A stretch of DNA of 64,000 nt from Morinoia aosen (GCA_030386875.1 CM059560.1:49580757-49644756), one strand, 5' to 3'. Counted from the stretch's first letter, positions 48,830-61,823 are shown. Program-made: numbers and translations. Notes: generated by a model not told the origin, from the letters alone.

Positions 48830-48950
48830 GAAAATACTGAGCTGTAGCTCGTATTTTGAGCATAATTCAAAATATGCATATTCCTTGGGAAAAATACTGA
48901 GCTGTAGTTGATATTTTGAGCATAATTACATACTTGTATATTCCTAAGAA
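48830..48950. repeat. ~63-bp duplication
   Basis: AAAATACTGAGCTGTAG and ATATTTTGAGCATAATT-type strings occur twice in order. Confidence 0.9.
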
Positions 48951-48964
48951 TGTTCCTTCAAAAT

Positions 48965-49290
48965 TTGGCTGTAATGTGGCAGTTGTGCAGGCTGTTGTTG
49001 TTGTGTGAGAGTCGTGCAGGCCGTTGTTGTTATGTGACAGTCATGCAGGCTGTTGTTGTTGTGCGACAGTCGTGCAGGCCGCGGTGTTGTTATGTGACAG
49101 TCGTGTGCAGGCTGTTGTTGTGCGACAGTCGTGCAGGCCGTTGTTGTTATGTGACAGTCATGCAGGCTGTTGTTGTTGTGCGACAGTCGTGCAGGCCGTT
49201 GTTGTTATGTGACAGTCGTGCAGGCCGTTGTTGTTATGTGACAGTCGTGCAGGCTGTTGTTGTTGTGCGACAGTCGTGCAGGCTGTATAT
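48965..49290. repeat. 29-bp minisatellite, ~11 copies
   Basis: The unit is like GTGCAGGCCGTTGTTGTTAT plus GTGACAGTC. Two forms (GCCG...TATGTGAC and GCTG...TGTGCGAC) alternate over part of the array. Confidence 0.95.
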
Positions 49291-49569
49291 TCACACGACA
49301 CATTCACACGGGATGTATAGCTACACAACACAGCTGTATAGTCACACGACACATCCACACACGCCGGTGCCGCACCACACACCACCAGACCCCACATGGC
49401 TCCCGTGAGCGCGCAGGTTGCAGCACCTCGTCAAGACACGGCCACCAGAGCGCCGAGTGCCGCTAAGGGGCCGCCGTGTAAGGTACACCGTGAGAACTGT
49501 CGTGACGCGACGGGTGTGCTCGGCCGCCTGAGAAGTGTCCGCATGCCGTCCGTCTTCTTGCGCACATTA

Positions 49570-49830
49570 GCTGCAGTGCGGTGTTGTGTGTGTGAGGAGT
49601 TATGTTCCGCTGTTTTGTGTGTGGCTATATGTTGCGGTGTTGTGTGTGTGAGGAGTTACGTTCCGCTATTTTGTGTGTGGCTATATGTTGCGGTGCTGTG
49701 TGTGGTTTAATGTTGCGTTGTTGTGTGTGTGTCGGGGGTTTGGTTTTTGCTGTCCTCTTGCGCACGTTAGATGCAGTGCGGTGTTGCGTGTGTGTGTGTG
49801 TTGCGGTGTTGTGTGTGTGGGGTTTTATGT
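49570..49830. repeat. GT-rich ~65-bp tandem repeat
   Basis: GTGTTGTGTGTGTGAGGAGTTACGTTCCGCT-like units, about three copies, decaying to the right into GT runs. Confidence 0.85.
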
Positions 49831-51324
49831 ACAGGTCTTATAGTTCTGATATTACTTTGAAGAGATAGCGTATTTGATAAGAACATGTGAGTTATTCTAC
49901 AGTATGTTCATGGTGATCACTGGTGTGGAGTTAGTCAACAAGGGTTATTGGTGTTACTGTTCTGATATCGCTAGCACTAGACGTTGTAGGTTGGCGAAGG
50001 TGTGAGGCTTGAAGTTACCTGGGGCCATCATGGGCATAGAGACAAAGAGCCTAACCAGACAACTTGTCATCAAGTTTTGCGTTCTTGAGGTGTGACTGGG
50101 CTTGCTTGGTCTGTCATTTGTTAGAATTTAGCTGATTTCTGATAAATACTCCATGAACAGCACTTGAAATACGTTACTGAAAAAGTAATATTATTCATTT
50201 AGAGTTTTTTCTGTCAAAAAATTGCATTGAGTTAGAGCAAATGGTAAAAGACCAACTTCAAATTTAATATATCTCACTGCATTCTCTCTGAAAACTGTCT
50301 TTGGTAAATACTTTCCACGCATTGTGATAATACGGAATACGTAAGTTACAATTCATTTTTCAGTTTCTCTTATTGCTTTAAAGCTATGTACTATCAGATA
50401 TAAAACTGATTCTTCAGAATTTATTGTGTGCCTATTTTGACTTATACATTGACGAACTTGTACCTTGATGAAATTAATTTTTGTTACACTAAAAATACAT
50501 GAACCGCTCAGACACTTTACAATTACATTTGTTTTCGGTTCAAGTGGAATTGTGATGTCAAAAATAAAAAATTGCAAAAACGTCACAGCACTCATTTGTA
50601 CGTTTTTATACTCTAAAGAAATTTGAGATTTACAGCTCCGAAAAGCCGTCCATAGCATTCGATTATTCAACATCACACTAAGCGACAAAACACTTGCTCT
50701 GCAATACAACTTATCAATTCACAAACAGATCCTTCACAGGTACTCCATAAAATTCGTAAAATATATATTAAGAGTCGCCTGCTGTTGTTCCTCATTTTAT
50801 TGCAGTGACGCAAGCTACCGCCTGTGTAAGCGAGCGCCAGATGTAGCGAGATAGGCACCTTTGCTATGCAGGCACCTTTGTGTGTGTGTGTGTGTGTTGT
50901 GAGTGTGTGTGTGGTGCGATCGCGCATTTCGAGCATCCCTTCCTGCTTCAATCGCACTCAACACTGACTGTGAGTGAGCTACCGACTAAAAGAATGTACT
51001 GTTATTGCCGCCCCAGTTGTTCAGTACGAGCACAGTTGATGTGCGGCACGCATTGTTCGGGGCGCGAGATTTGGGTGTGCAGCGCCAGTTTAGAGCATAT
51101 TTACTGTATCACACTGAATGGGATGTTGATAAAAGGGGAACGCTAAGCTGTCGCCCTGGGGTGGGTGGTGTCTTCCCTCCCCGTAGGAGCATCCTGTTAT
51201 CAAGGACAAACTGCGTGCGTGCTTCGTGGTTGTGGTGCGCTCGGTGCGAGCGTGCAGCGCCGCTCCAACCCGCTCTTGTAGGTGGCCATTTCAAGGCTGC
51301 GTATACGCTTATTCCTTGTTCTTC

Positions 51325-51580
51325 TTTGGTCGAAACATACGCTCATTCCTAATTCTATTTGGTCTTAATAATCAAATTACAGCGTCTGCTTCTAACCACT
51401 GCCTGCTTTAACATAGTTGATCGCCATGCGATGCTTGGATTACGTTCGGCTGATACGCTTATTCCTTATTTTTATTTGGTCTTATTAATCAAATTACTGT
51501 GTCTGCTTTTAACCACTGCTTGCTTGTACGTAGTTTATCGCCATGCGATGCTTGGATTACGTTCGGCTGTCCAAGCTTAT
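51325..51580. repeat. ~125-bp tandem duplication
   Basis: TTTGGTCTTA(A/T)TAATCAAATTAC and ATCGCCATGCGATGCTTGG with TTACGTTCGGCTG occur twice in order. Confidence 0.93.
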
Positions 51581-51591
51581 TTTTGATCAGG

Positions 51592-51620
51592 ATGAGTACA
51601 CAGGAAACTTGTGTACTCAT
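51592..51620. repeat. Perfect 11-bp-arm hairpin
   Basis: ATGAGTACACA (51592-51602) and TGTGTACTCAT (51610-51620) with a 7-nt loop. No T-run follows, and a terminator role is not expected in this type of genome. Confidence 0.8.
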
Positions 51621-52779
51621 ACGATGTAACTCACTTGTTTCTCGTGCCAAAGGAATGAAGGTAAGGCTTCGCATAATTAAAGAGGAGTGTATTCTATAGA
51701 TTAAGCATGAAACGCTGAGCAAATAATTTCAATTAGTGATCCCTCTAACTGCAGGCATCTGATGACACTCAAGACACACAGCCGCTTCTATAAGTGGGAG
51801 GTGACGCGAGTGATGGGTGACAGCTCACTCTTGTGAAGTTTTGCTGATGAAAAATTAGCAACTGTACGGTATTGGTACGAAATGATACGAATGGGTCGCA
51901 CTTTAGGCTCTTTCAGATATGTTTGAGGGATTCTAATTATTTTGTCTTCTCGGTCTACAGCGCTCTCTCAAGCACCTTCATTGTCATGCTCTACTCCATC
52001 TTTTGTAATTGTTGAACCATAAAATTCAGTGCATGCTTTAAATTCTTGAAATATCTACAGTAAGGGGGTATCAAACTTTGCGTGTTTGAAACTTACGTAT
52101 TAAGCTATTCACTTTAATTCATGTAATTAATGGTTGTTGTTATTATGCTGAAATAGTACATCGGAATATCAGAAGTTTTATGCCCTGAAACCGCATACTT
52201 AGCACGCAACAGTCATGATTAACGACCGTGGTCGTGTTGGGGAAAACTTGTAACCGATTCACGACAAACATATTTTTTGTGCTAGAATATTTTAGAAGCA
52301 AGCTCTTCAGTCACTGGACTGCGTCGGCACACAACACTTACGTAGTTGATGACGGTGATGGAACTACAAGGACAACAAAATGATAAAAAACACGTTTGCC
52401 TTTGACGTTCTACAATCACTGTCGGTAACTTGACTAGAAAGAAAACTTCGAGATAATGATTAGGGTGCTGGTACAAATGTAAAAATTATCTCGGAAGTGT
52501 TGGCTAGCAGAACATAGAGAGCAAGATAACATGATCGCTGGAAAACGATTGCTCTTACGGCTTCTGGATATTTTCATGACGGCACCTCTCACATTGGCGT
52601 GAAAATGACTATTTAGGCATTATAAAAGTGTGCTAGAGTAATATTTTTCCTTTCACGTTGAGTGAATGTTTGTTAACACCTGTCTTGGAATTTCAGTTGT
52701 GTGTCTACAGTAATTAATTCCTTTGTGTTGTTTGACATGGGTTAATCGTTGAGTAAAAACTGATGCAGATGATATTGAT

Positions 52780-52850
52780 AGCCCGTATATGAATATCGAA
52801 GAATAAGTAATGTGCGTCAATGAATATCGAAAAGTAAGTAATGTGTGGCA
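52780..52850. repeat. 37-bp duplication
   Basis: ATGAATATCGAA(A/G)A(A/G)TAAGTAATGTG(C/T)G occurs twice. Confidence 0.85.
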
Positions 52851-54160
52851 ATGTAAGTTTATGCTGTAAATGAAAGATCTGTGAATGACAACATTTGCTA
52901 TTTTCGTGGACAAATTCTAGTCATAGGCGGAAGATTTTTTAATGATTCCATAGAAATGATGATTGAATAAAGATGCTGTCATATTCAAACCACCACAAAA
53001 ACAATTCTGCTCTAGCGCTAAACAGTTCTGCCATTTTTTCAGAGGAACTAAATAAGAGGAGGCATTTTGTCAAGATTTTCTTTGAGCGTGAGAGTCAGTT
53101 TTCCACGGGACAAGCCTGTTTTCAGCCCATCTTTTCACAGCTCCCGAGAGCGTAAAAACCCCGAGCGTGGAAGCATGAGAAGGCATAGGAGTTGAGACAT
53201 GATCCATAAAGTTCAGGTATCTCTGGACGGCCATCTTCTGTTGAGGCAACGACAAAAGCGTAGAGCTAAAATCTCTAATTATTCGATCATTTGTTCAAAG
53301 ATGTGTCGCTACGAGTAGTGTGAAAATAATAATGTTGACTCCCTGCAGTAGAGTTCCATGAAGCAGGCGTTTGTCCGACACCATAATGCTTTCCCTGATC
53401 AAACTTCGTTGACTATCCTGACTCAGAGTAACGTTCACTTCATAGTATGCAGTTTCAGTAGGTGTTTTTTCGCCCCGATGACGCTTCCTCTGATGATAAA
53501 TCTCTAAAACCTAACTCCGAACGATTTTGAGGACTTCGCTACATCGAATGACTAAAAGTAAAACAAATCATGAAGAGCAATCGTTCCTTATGGAAACTCG
53601 CTCAGGTACACTGAGTGCTGACATGCGTCGCACTCACTCACATGGGTACTTGTCCAGCCACGAGTTAACATTGTTATTGTAGGTAGGTTAGCGACATAGA
53701 CAGTCACCTACTTCATTCAAAATGAATAATTGTAAAAGTTAGTTGGTGTCATGCAAGACAGGTATTCTTTCTCAAGATTAATTACACACCCCTCAACAAT
53801 TGTAAAAGGAATATCGACCTTATATTGTTCATAAATACAGTACACTTTTGAAACATAGCCTTTTTTTAATAAATGCGTATTAATAAATGTTGTAGTAGTT
53901 GTAACTAGAAGACCTTGGGAGATAATTTGGCCAGTTTTTCAGAGTACCTCTCTCCATCCAGCCTTGAAACAACACTTGAAATTATCGAGGATATCATTCC
54001 GTCAAAATAAGGCGTTGCATTGAGAGAATTAAAATAAAAGACAACACTATTGTGTCAAATGGATTTCTCTCGCCAATTGCAGCGCTTCTTTTATTTCGAT
54101 CCTCTTGTATTAACGTGTTGTATTAAAAGTAAGACATGTATGAATTTCAGCGCTACTTTG
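52851..54160. other. No recognised feature
   Basis: AT-rich with chance ORFs only. Confidence 0.55.
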
Positions 54161-54289
54161 TGCCTTGTCGATGATTGTATACATAAATTCATCTTTATTT
54201 CCTTACAGGAACAGCGCAAAGAATGCATGCATTTACTGCCTCCACTTCACACTTATCTTTCGTGTTAAAAAGCGTACAATATTTTATTA

Positions 54290-54727
54290 TTATTGGTATA
54301 ACCCTTTTTCTAATTTAATGAGCCAGCGCAACCAGCTCCATTTACCGCATGGCACAATTAACGAGGGCGAATCGGGATTCCATTCAGTGCCTGCTGCCGT
54401 ACAGGACTGTGTGACCCTAGCTAGATCTCGATTCTCGAGCACAGCTAGTGAATGCTCTTTTGAAGCCGCATTCAACAATTCTGTGCTCCTATTCACAACC
54501 ACAAGTGCGAAATGTGCCCAGAATTTAAAGGGCGTCGAGGCAGGTATCGTCGCCGTGTGGGCTCTCCATTGGGTTGTCATTGAGCGTGAGTTGCATGTAT
54601 TACGTCGGATTGTAGGTACCTGAGATGTCCATACTATGCCCGATTTATACGACTTGCACCTTGACATGTCAGGCTGCACGTCTATTGCATCCTCTTGTGG
54701 CACGGACGCTTGACTTGTTTTTGTCAA
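54290..54727. other. Unidentified segment open on both strands
   Basis: A GC-richer 400-bp block reads through on the plus strand (ORF 54165-54623, 152 codons) and on the minus strand (54727-54290, 145 codons). Neither product was recognised. The block could be a fragment of a decayed mobile-element gene or a dispersed repeat. Confidence 0.3.
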
Positions 54728-54744
54728 TCAGCTTGTATTTGAGT

Positions 54745-55075
54745 GATACCTTCTCGTACACAGACAACTGATCGAGTTGACACTTCAAATACCCTGTTGC
54801 TATTTGAATGATACCTTCTTACAAAGTGACAACTGATCGCGTTGACACTTCAAATACCCTGTTGCTATTTGAATGATACCTTCTTACAAAGTGACAACTG
54901 ATCGAGTTGACACTTCAAATACCCTGTTGCTATTTGAATGATACCTTCTTACAAAGTGACAACTGATCGAGTTGAACCTTCAAATACCCTGTTGTTATTT
55001 GAGTAATACCTTCTCGCACTGTGACAACTGATCGAGTTGAAACTTGAAATACCCTGTTGTTATTGAGCTGTGTCT
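54745..55075. repeat. 65-bp tandem repeat, ~5 copies
   Basis: The unit is like ACACTTCAAATACCCTGTTG plus CTATTTGAATGATACCTTCTTACAAAGTGAC and AACTGATCGAGTTG. Central copies are nearly identical and the end copies diverge. Confidence 0.96.
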
Positions 55076-55092
55076 CGATATACCAGGTTACA

Positions 55093-55640
55093 TACAGGGT
55101 GTCCCACAAAAATGTCCCCTATTTTTGTACACATTATACCTCCAGTTCAAATTGAGATGTTTTGAGTTTGTTTGTTTCATGTTATTGGAAAAAATTATTC
55201 AGATAAAATAAAATTGTTAATATCTACAAAATATCATCTACTGCACAGTAGGAAGTTATATGAGCAGGGAAAAACATGCTTTGTGGCAAGAAAATCATAG
55301 AAAAATGGCATAAACCTTAATACGTAATTTCAATGGTTATTAATAATCTTTAAAAATTGTATCATACGTACGCACGAGTACTAAAACCATTTGTGAGTTA
55401 GAAACTTAATTTTTTATTTACATCAGTTGACCTCTGAAATGCATCTAAGTAAAGATCAAATAATTTTCATAGTCTTGGAATTTAAAGCCACTAAAAGCTG
55501 TGAACAAGTTCGAAGAGCATTGAACGAAAAGTTTCCTGAAAGAAATTTCTCCGATAAGAAAACGGTTTATCGAACAGAGAGGAAATATAATGAACATAGA
55601 AGTACTGGGACAGAAACAAATGACCCAAAAAACTGACGAT
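55093..55640 (+). mobile_element. Truncated mariner/Tc1-like transposon
   Basis: Begins TACAGGGTGTCCCACAAAAA, which resembles a mariner-type terminus at a TA site, directly after the 65-bp array. After a ~340-bp leader it holds the start of an ORF (next entry). No catalytic DDE/D region and no matching right terminus are visible, so it is a dead 5' fragment. Confidence 0.7.
55439..55636 (+). pseudogene. Transposase N-terminal helix-turn-helix fragment (DUF4817-like)
   Basis: ATG at 55439 opens 65 codons beginning MHLSKDQIIFIVLEF and containing KKTVYRTERKYNEH. This fits the N-terminal DNA-binding domain (DUF4817 type) of many insect Tc1/mariner transposases. The frame ends about where the linker to the catalytic domain would start, and the rest of the protein is absent. 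Confidence 0.7.
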
Positions 55641-55789
55641 AATATTATCTTTAGTTCTTCGTGTCCTTTGCATGGCCCGTGGGGCAATTAAGAGTTAAAT
55701 GGCCTTCGACATACTCATCAATTAAGCAGTTTTGTATTGATACTAGTTATATTTAGCTTCTTATGATACAAGTGCTACAGACGCAACAT

Positions 55790-56265
55790 CCTAGTACTGT
55801 ATCTTGGTCCTCCTACATGAGCCCCTTCTCCAACTTTCTTACAGCACCTGACGGGCTTTTAATAGTTGCCCGCCGCATGACAACTTTCCTCCGGTTACCC
55901 ACTCCACCTACCAGCTTTTATTTGGTTGCCCAGTGCACTCGACAGTCTTCTATTGGTTGTTCTCATTGTCTGATATTTTTTGACTGCTCTTTGTGCTGGA
56001 TAGCCTCTCATTGTCTACCTACTGTACCTGGTAGCCTTCTATTGGTTGCCTACTTTACCTAATAGCCTCCCATTGGCTACCTACTGTTCCTGACAGCCTT
56101 CCATTGCTTGTCCACTTTACCTGATAGCCTCCCATTGGCTACCTACTGTACCTGATAGCCTTCCATTGGTTGCCTATTTTACCTAATAGCTTCCCATTGG
56201 CTACCTACTGTATCTGATAGCCTTCCATTGTTGCCTATTTTTCCTAACTTATTTTCTTCAGCTGC
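55790..56265. repeat. ~30-bp minisatellite (60-bp dimers)
   Basis: Units like CTGATAGCCTTCCATTGGTT plus GCCTATTTTAC alternate with CCTAATAGCnTCCCATTGGC plus TACCTACTGTA. Left-hand copies are diverged. The 99-codon ORF across it is an artefact. Confidence 0.9.
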
Positions 56266-56339
56266 CCACTATACTACATGACTTTTACAGGCTCCTCACT
56301 CAACCTGGCTTCTTTCCATTAATTAGTTACTGCTTCTGA

Positions 56340-57140
56340 GCGCTTTCCATCCATGAGTTATTGTACGTATTTGACCGCCTTCTACTGAAAAACTAACGTG
56401 CTTGAGTGCCTTCCATCCTAAAGTTACAGTCCATTTAAAGTTGCTGTAACTGAACGCCTTCCATTAGGAAATAACGTACCTGTGTATTATTTTAATGTGC
56501 ATCATTAACATTAGGAAATTTCTGTGCTTGGGTGCCTTTCAGTCTTGAGTTACTGTACATAACCGCCTCCTTTTAGAAAATTGTAAATAGCTGTGTCTGA
56601 CAGTGTTCCAGTCTTCAGTTATTGCACCTGAGCGCCTCCCATCAGGAAATAAAAAAAATTATCGTGTTTGACAGTGTTGAGTTACTGCACCTAAGCGCCT
56701 CCCATTAGGAAATTGAGAAATTATCGTGTTTGACAGTGTTGAGTTACTGCACCTTAGCGCCTCCCATTAGGAAATTGAGAAATTATCGTGTTTGACAGTG
56801 TTGAGTTACTACACCTTAGCGCCTCCGATTGGGAAATTGAGAAGTTGTCATGTTTGACAGTGTTGAGTTACTGCACCTAAGCGCCTCCCATTAGTAAATT
56901 GAGAAATTACCGTATCGGACAGTGTTGAATTAATGTACCTAAGCGCCTCCCATTAGGAATTTGAGAAATTATCGTGTCTGACAGTGTTGAATTAATGTAC
57001 CTAAGCGCCTCCCATTAGTAAATTGAGAAATTATCGTGTTTGACAGTACGTCTTGAGTTACGCAACTAAGTTCCTTCCATTAGGAAATTGAAAAATGACC
57101 GTGTCTGACGGTGTTCCAGTGTTGAGTTACAGCAGCTGAC
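56340..57140. repeat. 62-bp minisatellite, ~8 good copies
   Basis: The unit is like GACAGTGTTGAGTTACTGCA plus CCTAAGCGCCTCCCATTAGG and AAATTGAGAAATTATCGTGTTT. Copies from about 56590 to 57060 are close; those before are diverged and partial. Confidence 0.95.
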
Positions 57141-57424
57141 CGCCTTGCACAAGGAAATTGCCGTGCCTGAGCACCTTGCACTGCTGCCCGTCGTACCTGA
57201 GTTGGAGGACCGAGAAGCCGGAGCTGCAGATCGTATGTGCGTGGCCTTCGCAGCGCCGGAGCCCCAAAAGGGCCTTCCAAGGACTTTGGTGGACGGGGGG
57301 CGAGGGGAGCTTCACAGTGTTGCTGGTTGTCTGCTTCGGCAAGTCTACTAAGGTTACTTGACTTATCTTCTTGGGCTCGACGGCTGCAGGGAATGTACCC
57401 TGAATTTATTTCTTCCTGTTTATT

Positions 57425-57497
57425 TCTTCTTAAAATTATTTTTTCCTAAATTTATTTCTTCCTAAATTTATTTCTTCCTAAATTTATTTCTTCCACT
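57425..57497. repeat. 18-bp tandem repeat, ~4 copies
   Basis: CTAAATTTATTTCTTCCT-like units. It follows a GC-rich patch (57170-57330) open on both strands whose origin is unknown. Confidence 0.95.
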
Positions 57498-58049
57498 TCT
57501 TGTGGTTCCTTCACATGCTTTGTGAAGTTTGATGCCCCTTGAGTAGTAAATTATGTAGCGTGATTGGTGTGGTTGCGCATTTTGAATATCAACAGCTATA
57601 AGAGTTAATCGAATGCGTGATGCATGCGTGGGTAATTTCGGCAGCTTTTTAAATGACACATTTTTTTCAATGACCGTTGATGCACGCTTCGTAGTTAGTT
57701 TTCAAAATACAGAAAGCTGGCGAGGTGTTCCTGCAGAATTGAGGAAAACGTGCGAATTGACTACATTTGAGAGTGAATTCACTTTACAGTATTTCAATTA
57801 ATCATTGAACTTGAAACAATTTCACCTTACTTGAGTCATACTGCAGGGGTGTGACACCACTGTTATTTATTTATTTCCATAAAATTCTGCATGACGAACG
57901 TATTCCCTTTTTGACGGCGTAGAAAAAGAGTCGCGAAGGCGGCGAGCATCCCGTTTACACGCTCAGTAATGTCCAACAAACTCGCTTTGCGTTTGTGGGT
58001 GCACTAATGCGCAATTAATGGCCCCGTCACAGTTGCTGACACCATCCAC

Positions 58050-58400
58050 ACTTGATGGTGACGCTGGTACTGAGTTGGTGGTCACTTTAGTGTTGGTTTG
58101 ATGGTCACTTTCGTCCTGAATCGGTGGTCACTTTAGTGTTGGTTTGATGGTCACTTTCGTCCTGAATCGGTGGTCACTTTAGTGTTAGTTTGGTGGTCAC
58201 TTCAGTGCTGTTGGTGGTCACTTTAGTGATGGTTTGGTGGTCATTTCAGTGCTGAGTTAATGGTCACTTCAGCGTTGGTTCGGTGGTCACTTCAGTGCTG
58301 TTGGTCGTCACTTCAGTGCTGAATTAGTGGTCACTTTATGTGTGAGTTGGTAGTGAATCTATAGTTGAATTGATGGTCACTTGAGTACTGAGTTTAGCAC
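58050..58400. repeat. ~24-bp minisatellite (48-bp dimers)
   Basis: Units like GGTGGTCACTTTAGTGTTGG and ATGGTCACTTTCGTCCTGAA alternate, about 14 copies, decaying to the right. Confidence 0.93.
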
Positions 58401-60990
58401 TAAGAAGCTTGGTGGCCACGCTCGCACTTTGAGTAGTCGCAGTTACGCTGGTTGAGAGATTGCGGTATATCACTGCTTAGTTAGGGAATTCGTCCCTGCT
58501 TAACTCTGTGTGTTTTGATTCTCAGGGATTTGCATTCCTAGTGAGACTGACTCTTTTTTCCTTGAGTGTTTACTTACAGGTGATCGGGTAGCTTTTATCA
58601 ATAGAATTTCCACGTTCTTTGGCGTTTCCCTGTGTTTCTTTTCAGCGCATTGCAATAAGTGTTGTTTTTCCGAATGATTTAAGGTAAAACAATTCTCTTT
58701 TTAGTCCCTGACAAGAACTCTCCTAAACGTAAGACAAACACCTTATTATTAATTAATGCGTGACTGCCAGTTGCCTTCAACTCTTCTTAGACCTACCCAT
58801 TCAGCAAAGAAATATTCACAATAATATTGCGGAAGGGTACATCTGTATAGGAGGCTCAGTTCGGCTCATAAAAAGTCATGAAGACGGCGGCTGATATGAA
58901 TCTCAAGGCTAGCAATTTTTACGATGTTTCCAATACACACGAACGCAGAGTTTTTTTTGTTTAGTGTGTAGTTTGTGCTTGTTCCAGAGATACAAAATAA
59001 ATATTGGAAATTTCTTTTTTAACAGCGAGGTGATGATTTTTTTGCGAATATTTTTCATCTTTTTCAAACAGTTATTGGTCATTTCACGTTGGCAATCTTA
59101 TTGTGTTGTTGCATTACGGTACAATTTTTCTATTGCAAGTCTCAATTAGGGGTGAAAACGGCAAAACCTCGTCGACTAATCTGTTCTGTGAGTTATGTCT
59201 TCATTGCCGAAGTGTCGTCGCCTAGCGCGTAGTACAGAGACATGGCATGTGTATGTCTAGGCTGTCTAACGCTTCTTGATGGCCAAATGGAAAGGCAAAC
59301 GAGGGGGTAGATTTTTTGCTTATGTAAACATTGCTCTTCTCGTAGCACTGCTCTTTTCAGAGAAGACCGGATCCCAATAAATGTGAGGATTTTATTTTGC
59401 TTGATAGAAGCGAAAATAGTTTTCATCAGTAAAATCAATGATCTTTGAAGAACTGCATCATCTTCCTGTGTTGAATTGTCATACCTTAGGCAAAATTGGC
59501 CATAGAAATACCGTTCTATCATTCTATGGTTCCATGTTTAATTGCTTGCACCTTTTTTACGTTCATAGCTACATAAGAACTGATTAAATATATCATTAAC
59601 TCTGTTTTTAAAAATACTTAAAAAATTATTTATAAGATTTGAATTTTTCGACATCAAGTTCTCTAAATTTAATCAGGAAGTGGACTGCTGCTTACCGTTA
59701 GAACATTTTAAAATTATGTATGTACACATTCTTTGCTGCCCTCCTCAGGCCAATATCAGGAATGTATGTGCACTTATGATAAAAAATAGAATGACCTCAA
59801 CATTAATTGAAGGTTTTTATCAATTAATGCTGATGCTCGGCATTCTTGCCTACTCGAGCTGTAAAATATCTGCTGCGAATAATTGACCATTCGAATACCT
59901 TTGCTGATTTTTCAGTTCGCACAAGGCTAACGTTACTGCTGATTCTCCTTTTCTACTTGCTTTTGTTCTTTTGAAGTGTATCGCAAGAAGCGCTTGAGGC
60001 TGAATTAAAGATACGTCCAGATGGCGTTTCCAACACCACGGCAAAGGTCGTTATAAAAGCAATCTCATAACTTGCTATAATAGATAGATCTTTCTTTATA
60101 AACGACCTCCCTTAAAAGAATAAAGTTCTCCTGCGACGTATTTTGTATTATTCATTGTATCTAACAAACACAGCATCACAATCAATCCAGCTATAAGCTT
60201 CACTACACATATTCATAACATCGTGTTACAGTCTCAAAATATTTACCAAGTCATGACATCATCGAAAATGAACAACTGTCAATAGTTCAACTGAGAAATG
60301 ATTATGGCAGGGTTTGTACTCAACTTCCACTACCGGGACAACAACATAACACGGTACACCAGCCACTCACAGCACTTCATCATTTAGACAACGGTACCAC
60401 GCACTTCGCAGTTATAGAGCTCTGTTAGGGGCCTATCTCCCATCAGGAAGAACGTCGATGAAGGTCGAAGAATAATCCGTCTGTCACAGGACGAGAAGAT
60501 TGGATGTGTGTCTCGTCACAACTGTTTAACATCCTAAAGTGTGCCATGTGCGCTCTTTATTGCAGTTTATGGTGCACACCGATTGTCTTTTTTCGTTTTA
60601 ACATGTAGGAAGTTGAGGTGCATCATGTAGTGTGGGACCGAAATAAGTTGCAAACATTCAGCAGTAGCCTACTTAGAATTGTGTCGCCTCCGTGTAATGG
60701 AAAGTAATGAGCCGGCATAGGAATTTTTACACTTTGTCATTAACTCTTAACTGTCCATCGTGCCATATATGGCACACTCACCAAAAATGCCAAACACAAT
60801 TTATTTTTTGTCGAACTTGTGCCCTAATGTAATTTTTGAAGCTATCTGCTGGACGGCAGTTCCGTCCCCGTTCTGATGTTGGTGATAACCTGATCCAGCC
60901 TCAGTCTAATAACAGTGGTTGTGATGTTGGGAATATGAGTAAAGAAATTTGGGCGACAGTTAAGGGTTAACCAAGTTAGAATTCAAGCAA
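58401..60990. other. No recognised feature
   Basis: AT-rich DNA with chance ORFs below 110 codons. Nothing identifiable. Confidence 0.55.
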
Positions 60991-61014
60991 AACGCTGTTG
61001 AGGCTGAAGCTGGG

Positions 61015-61250
61015 AATGGTGCAGCGCACAACAGAGCGGAGGGGGCAGCAAGGAAGGGGGCGGAGCTGAGACCAAGGCCACCTACCCGCCAGCCACCGAA
61101 GGTAGCCCGCCTAGCTGCACATGCACCGTTCGTCGTCTGGAGTGCCGATATTCTATACGCTCAGGCATGGTGCTCCTTTATGCTCCTGATAACGCTTCCT
61201 TGTCCCTCCACGCTGGGTGTCAACTTCGCTGTACAAGCAAAAGTGTATGG
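61015..61250. promoter_or_regulatory. GC-rich island with a GC box
   Basis: GGAGGGGGCAGCAAGG and GGGGGCGGAGC (Sp1-type) lie in a block markedly richer in G+C than its flanks. It may be a promoter or a repeat fragment. An ATG at about 61120 opens only 22 codons on the plus strand. Confidence 0.25.
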
Positions 61251-61823
61251 ACAGCTATACAAGCTTCTTGCGCCATGTTTACTTCTGCATTGGATTATTA
61301 ACTCGTGATGGACTCGTGATTATGATGCCCTTGTCCACTTCTGTTTTGGATTATTAACTCGTGATTGAGATGCGCCTTTTCAACTCTTAATAATACAGAA
61401 ATTTCCAGCCGTGTTGAGACTGGATTAGAAATGGGAAACAAGCTCGCAAGAGATCACGTCTGAAAACGATAGTTGTACCTGCAAATTATTTAATGATGAA
61501 CGTGCGGTGAATTGTTTCACGACTCCCAACATTCTAAAATTTATGTTGCTCAGAACATCGTAGTTTACGGCTCGGATTTCTGTGCATTGATAAACAAATG
61601 TTTCAGGTTACGTATTTCATTAAATTAATCCACATGACTTATCATAAGTTAATAGAAAGCTTCGTACACTAACATTCTTCAATTCAAGGTCACTGAAAGC
61701 TTGGCGAACATTTATTAGGAGGTTATCGTTTCATTATAAATTGTCTTTGATCGAATGATGGCCGGATAGTTTTTGAACATTAGTTTTTGAACATTTGAAC
61801 ATTGAATGATGGCAGGATAGTTT

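Noticed and set aside
51005..51352. 115-codon plus-strand ORF in a GC-richer patch
   Set aside because: Overlapping frames are also open on both strands, no domain is recognisable, and it runs into a tandem duplication.
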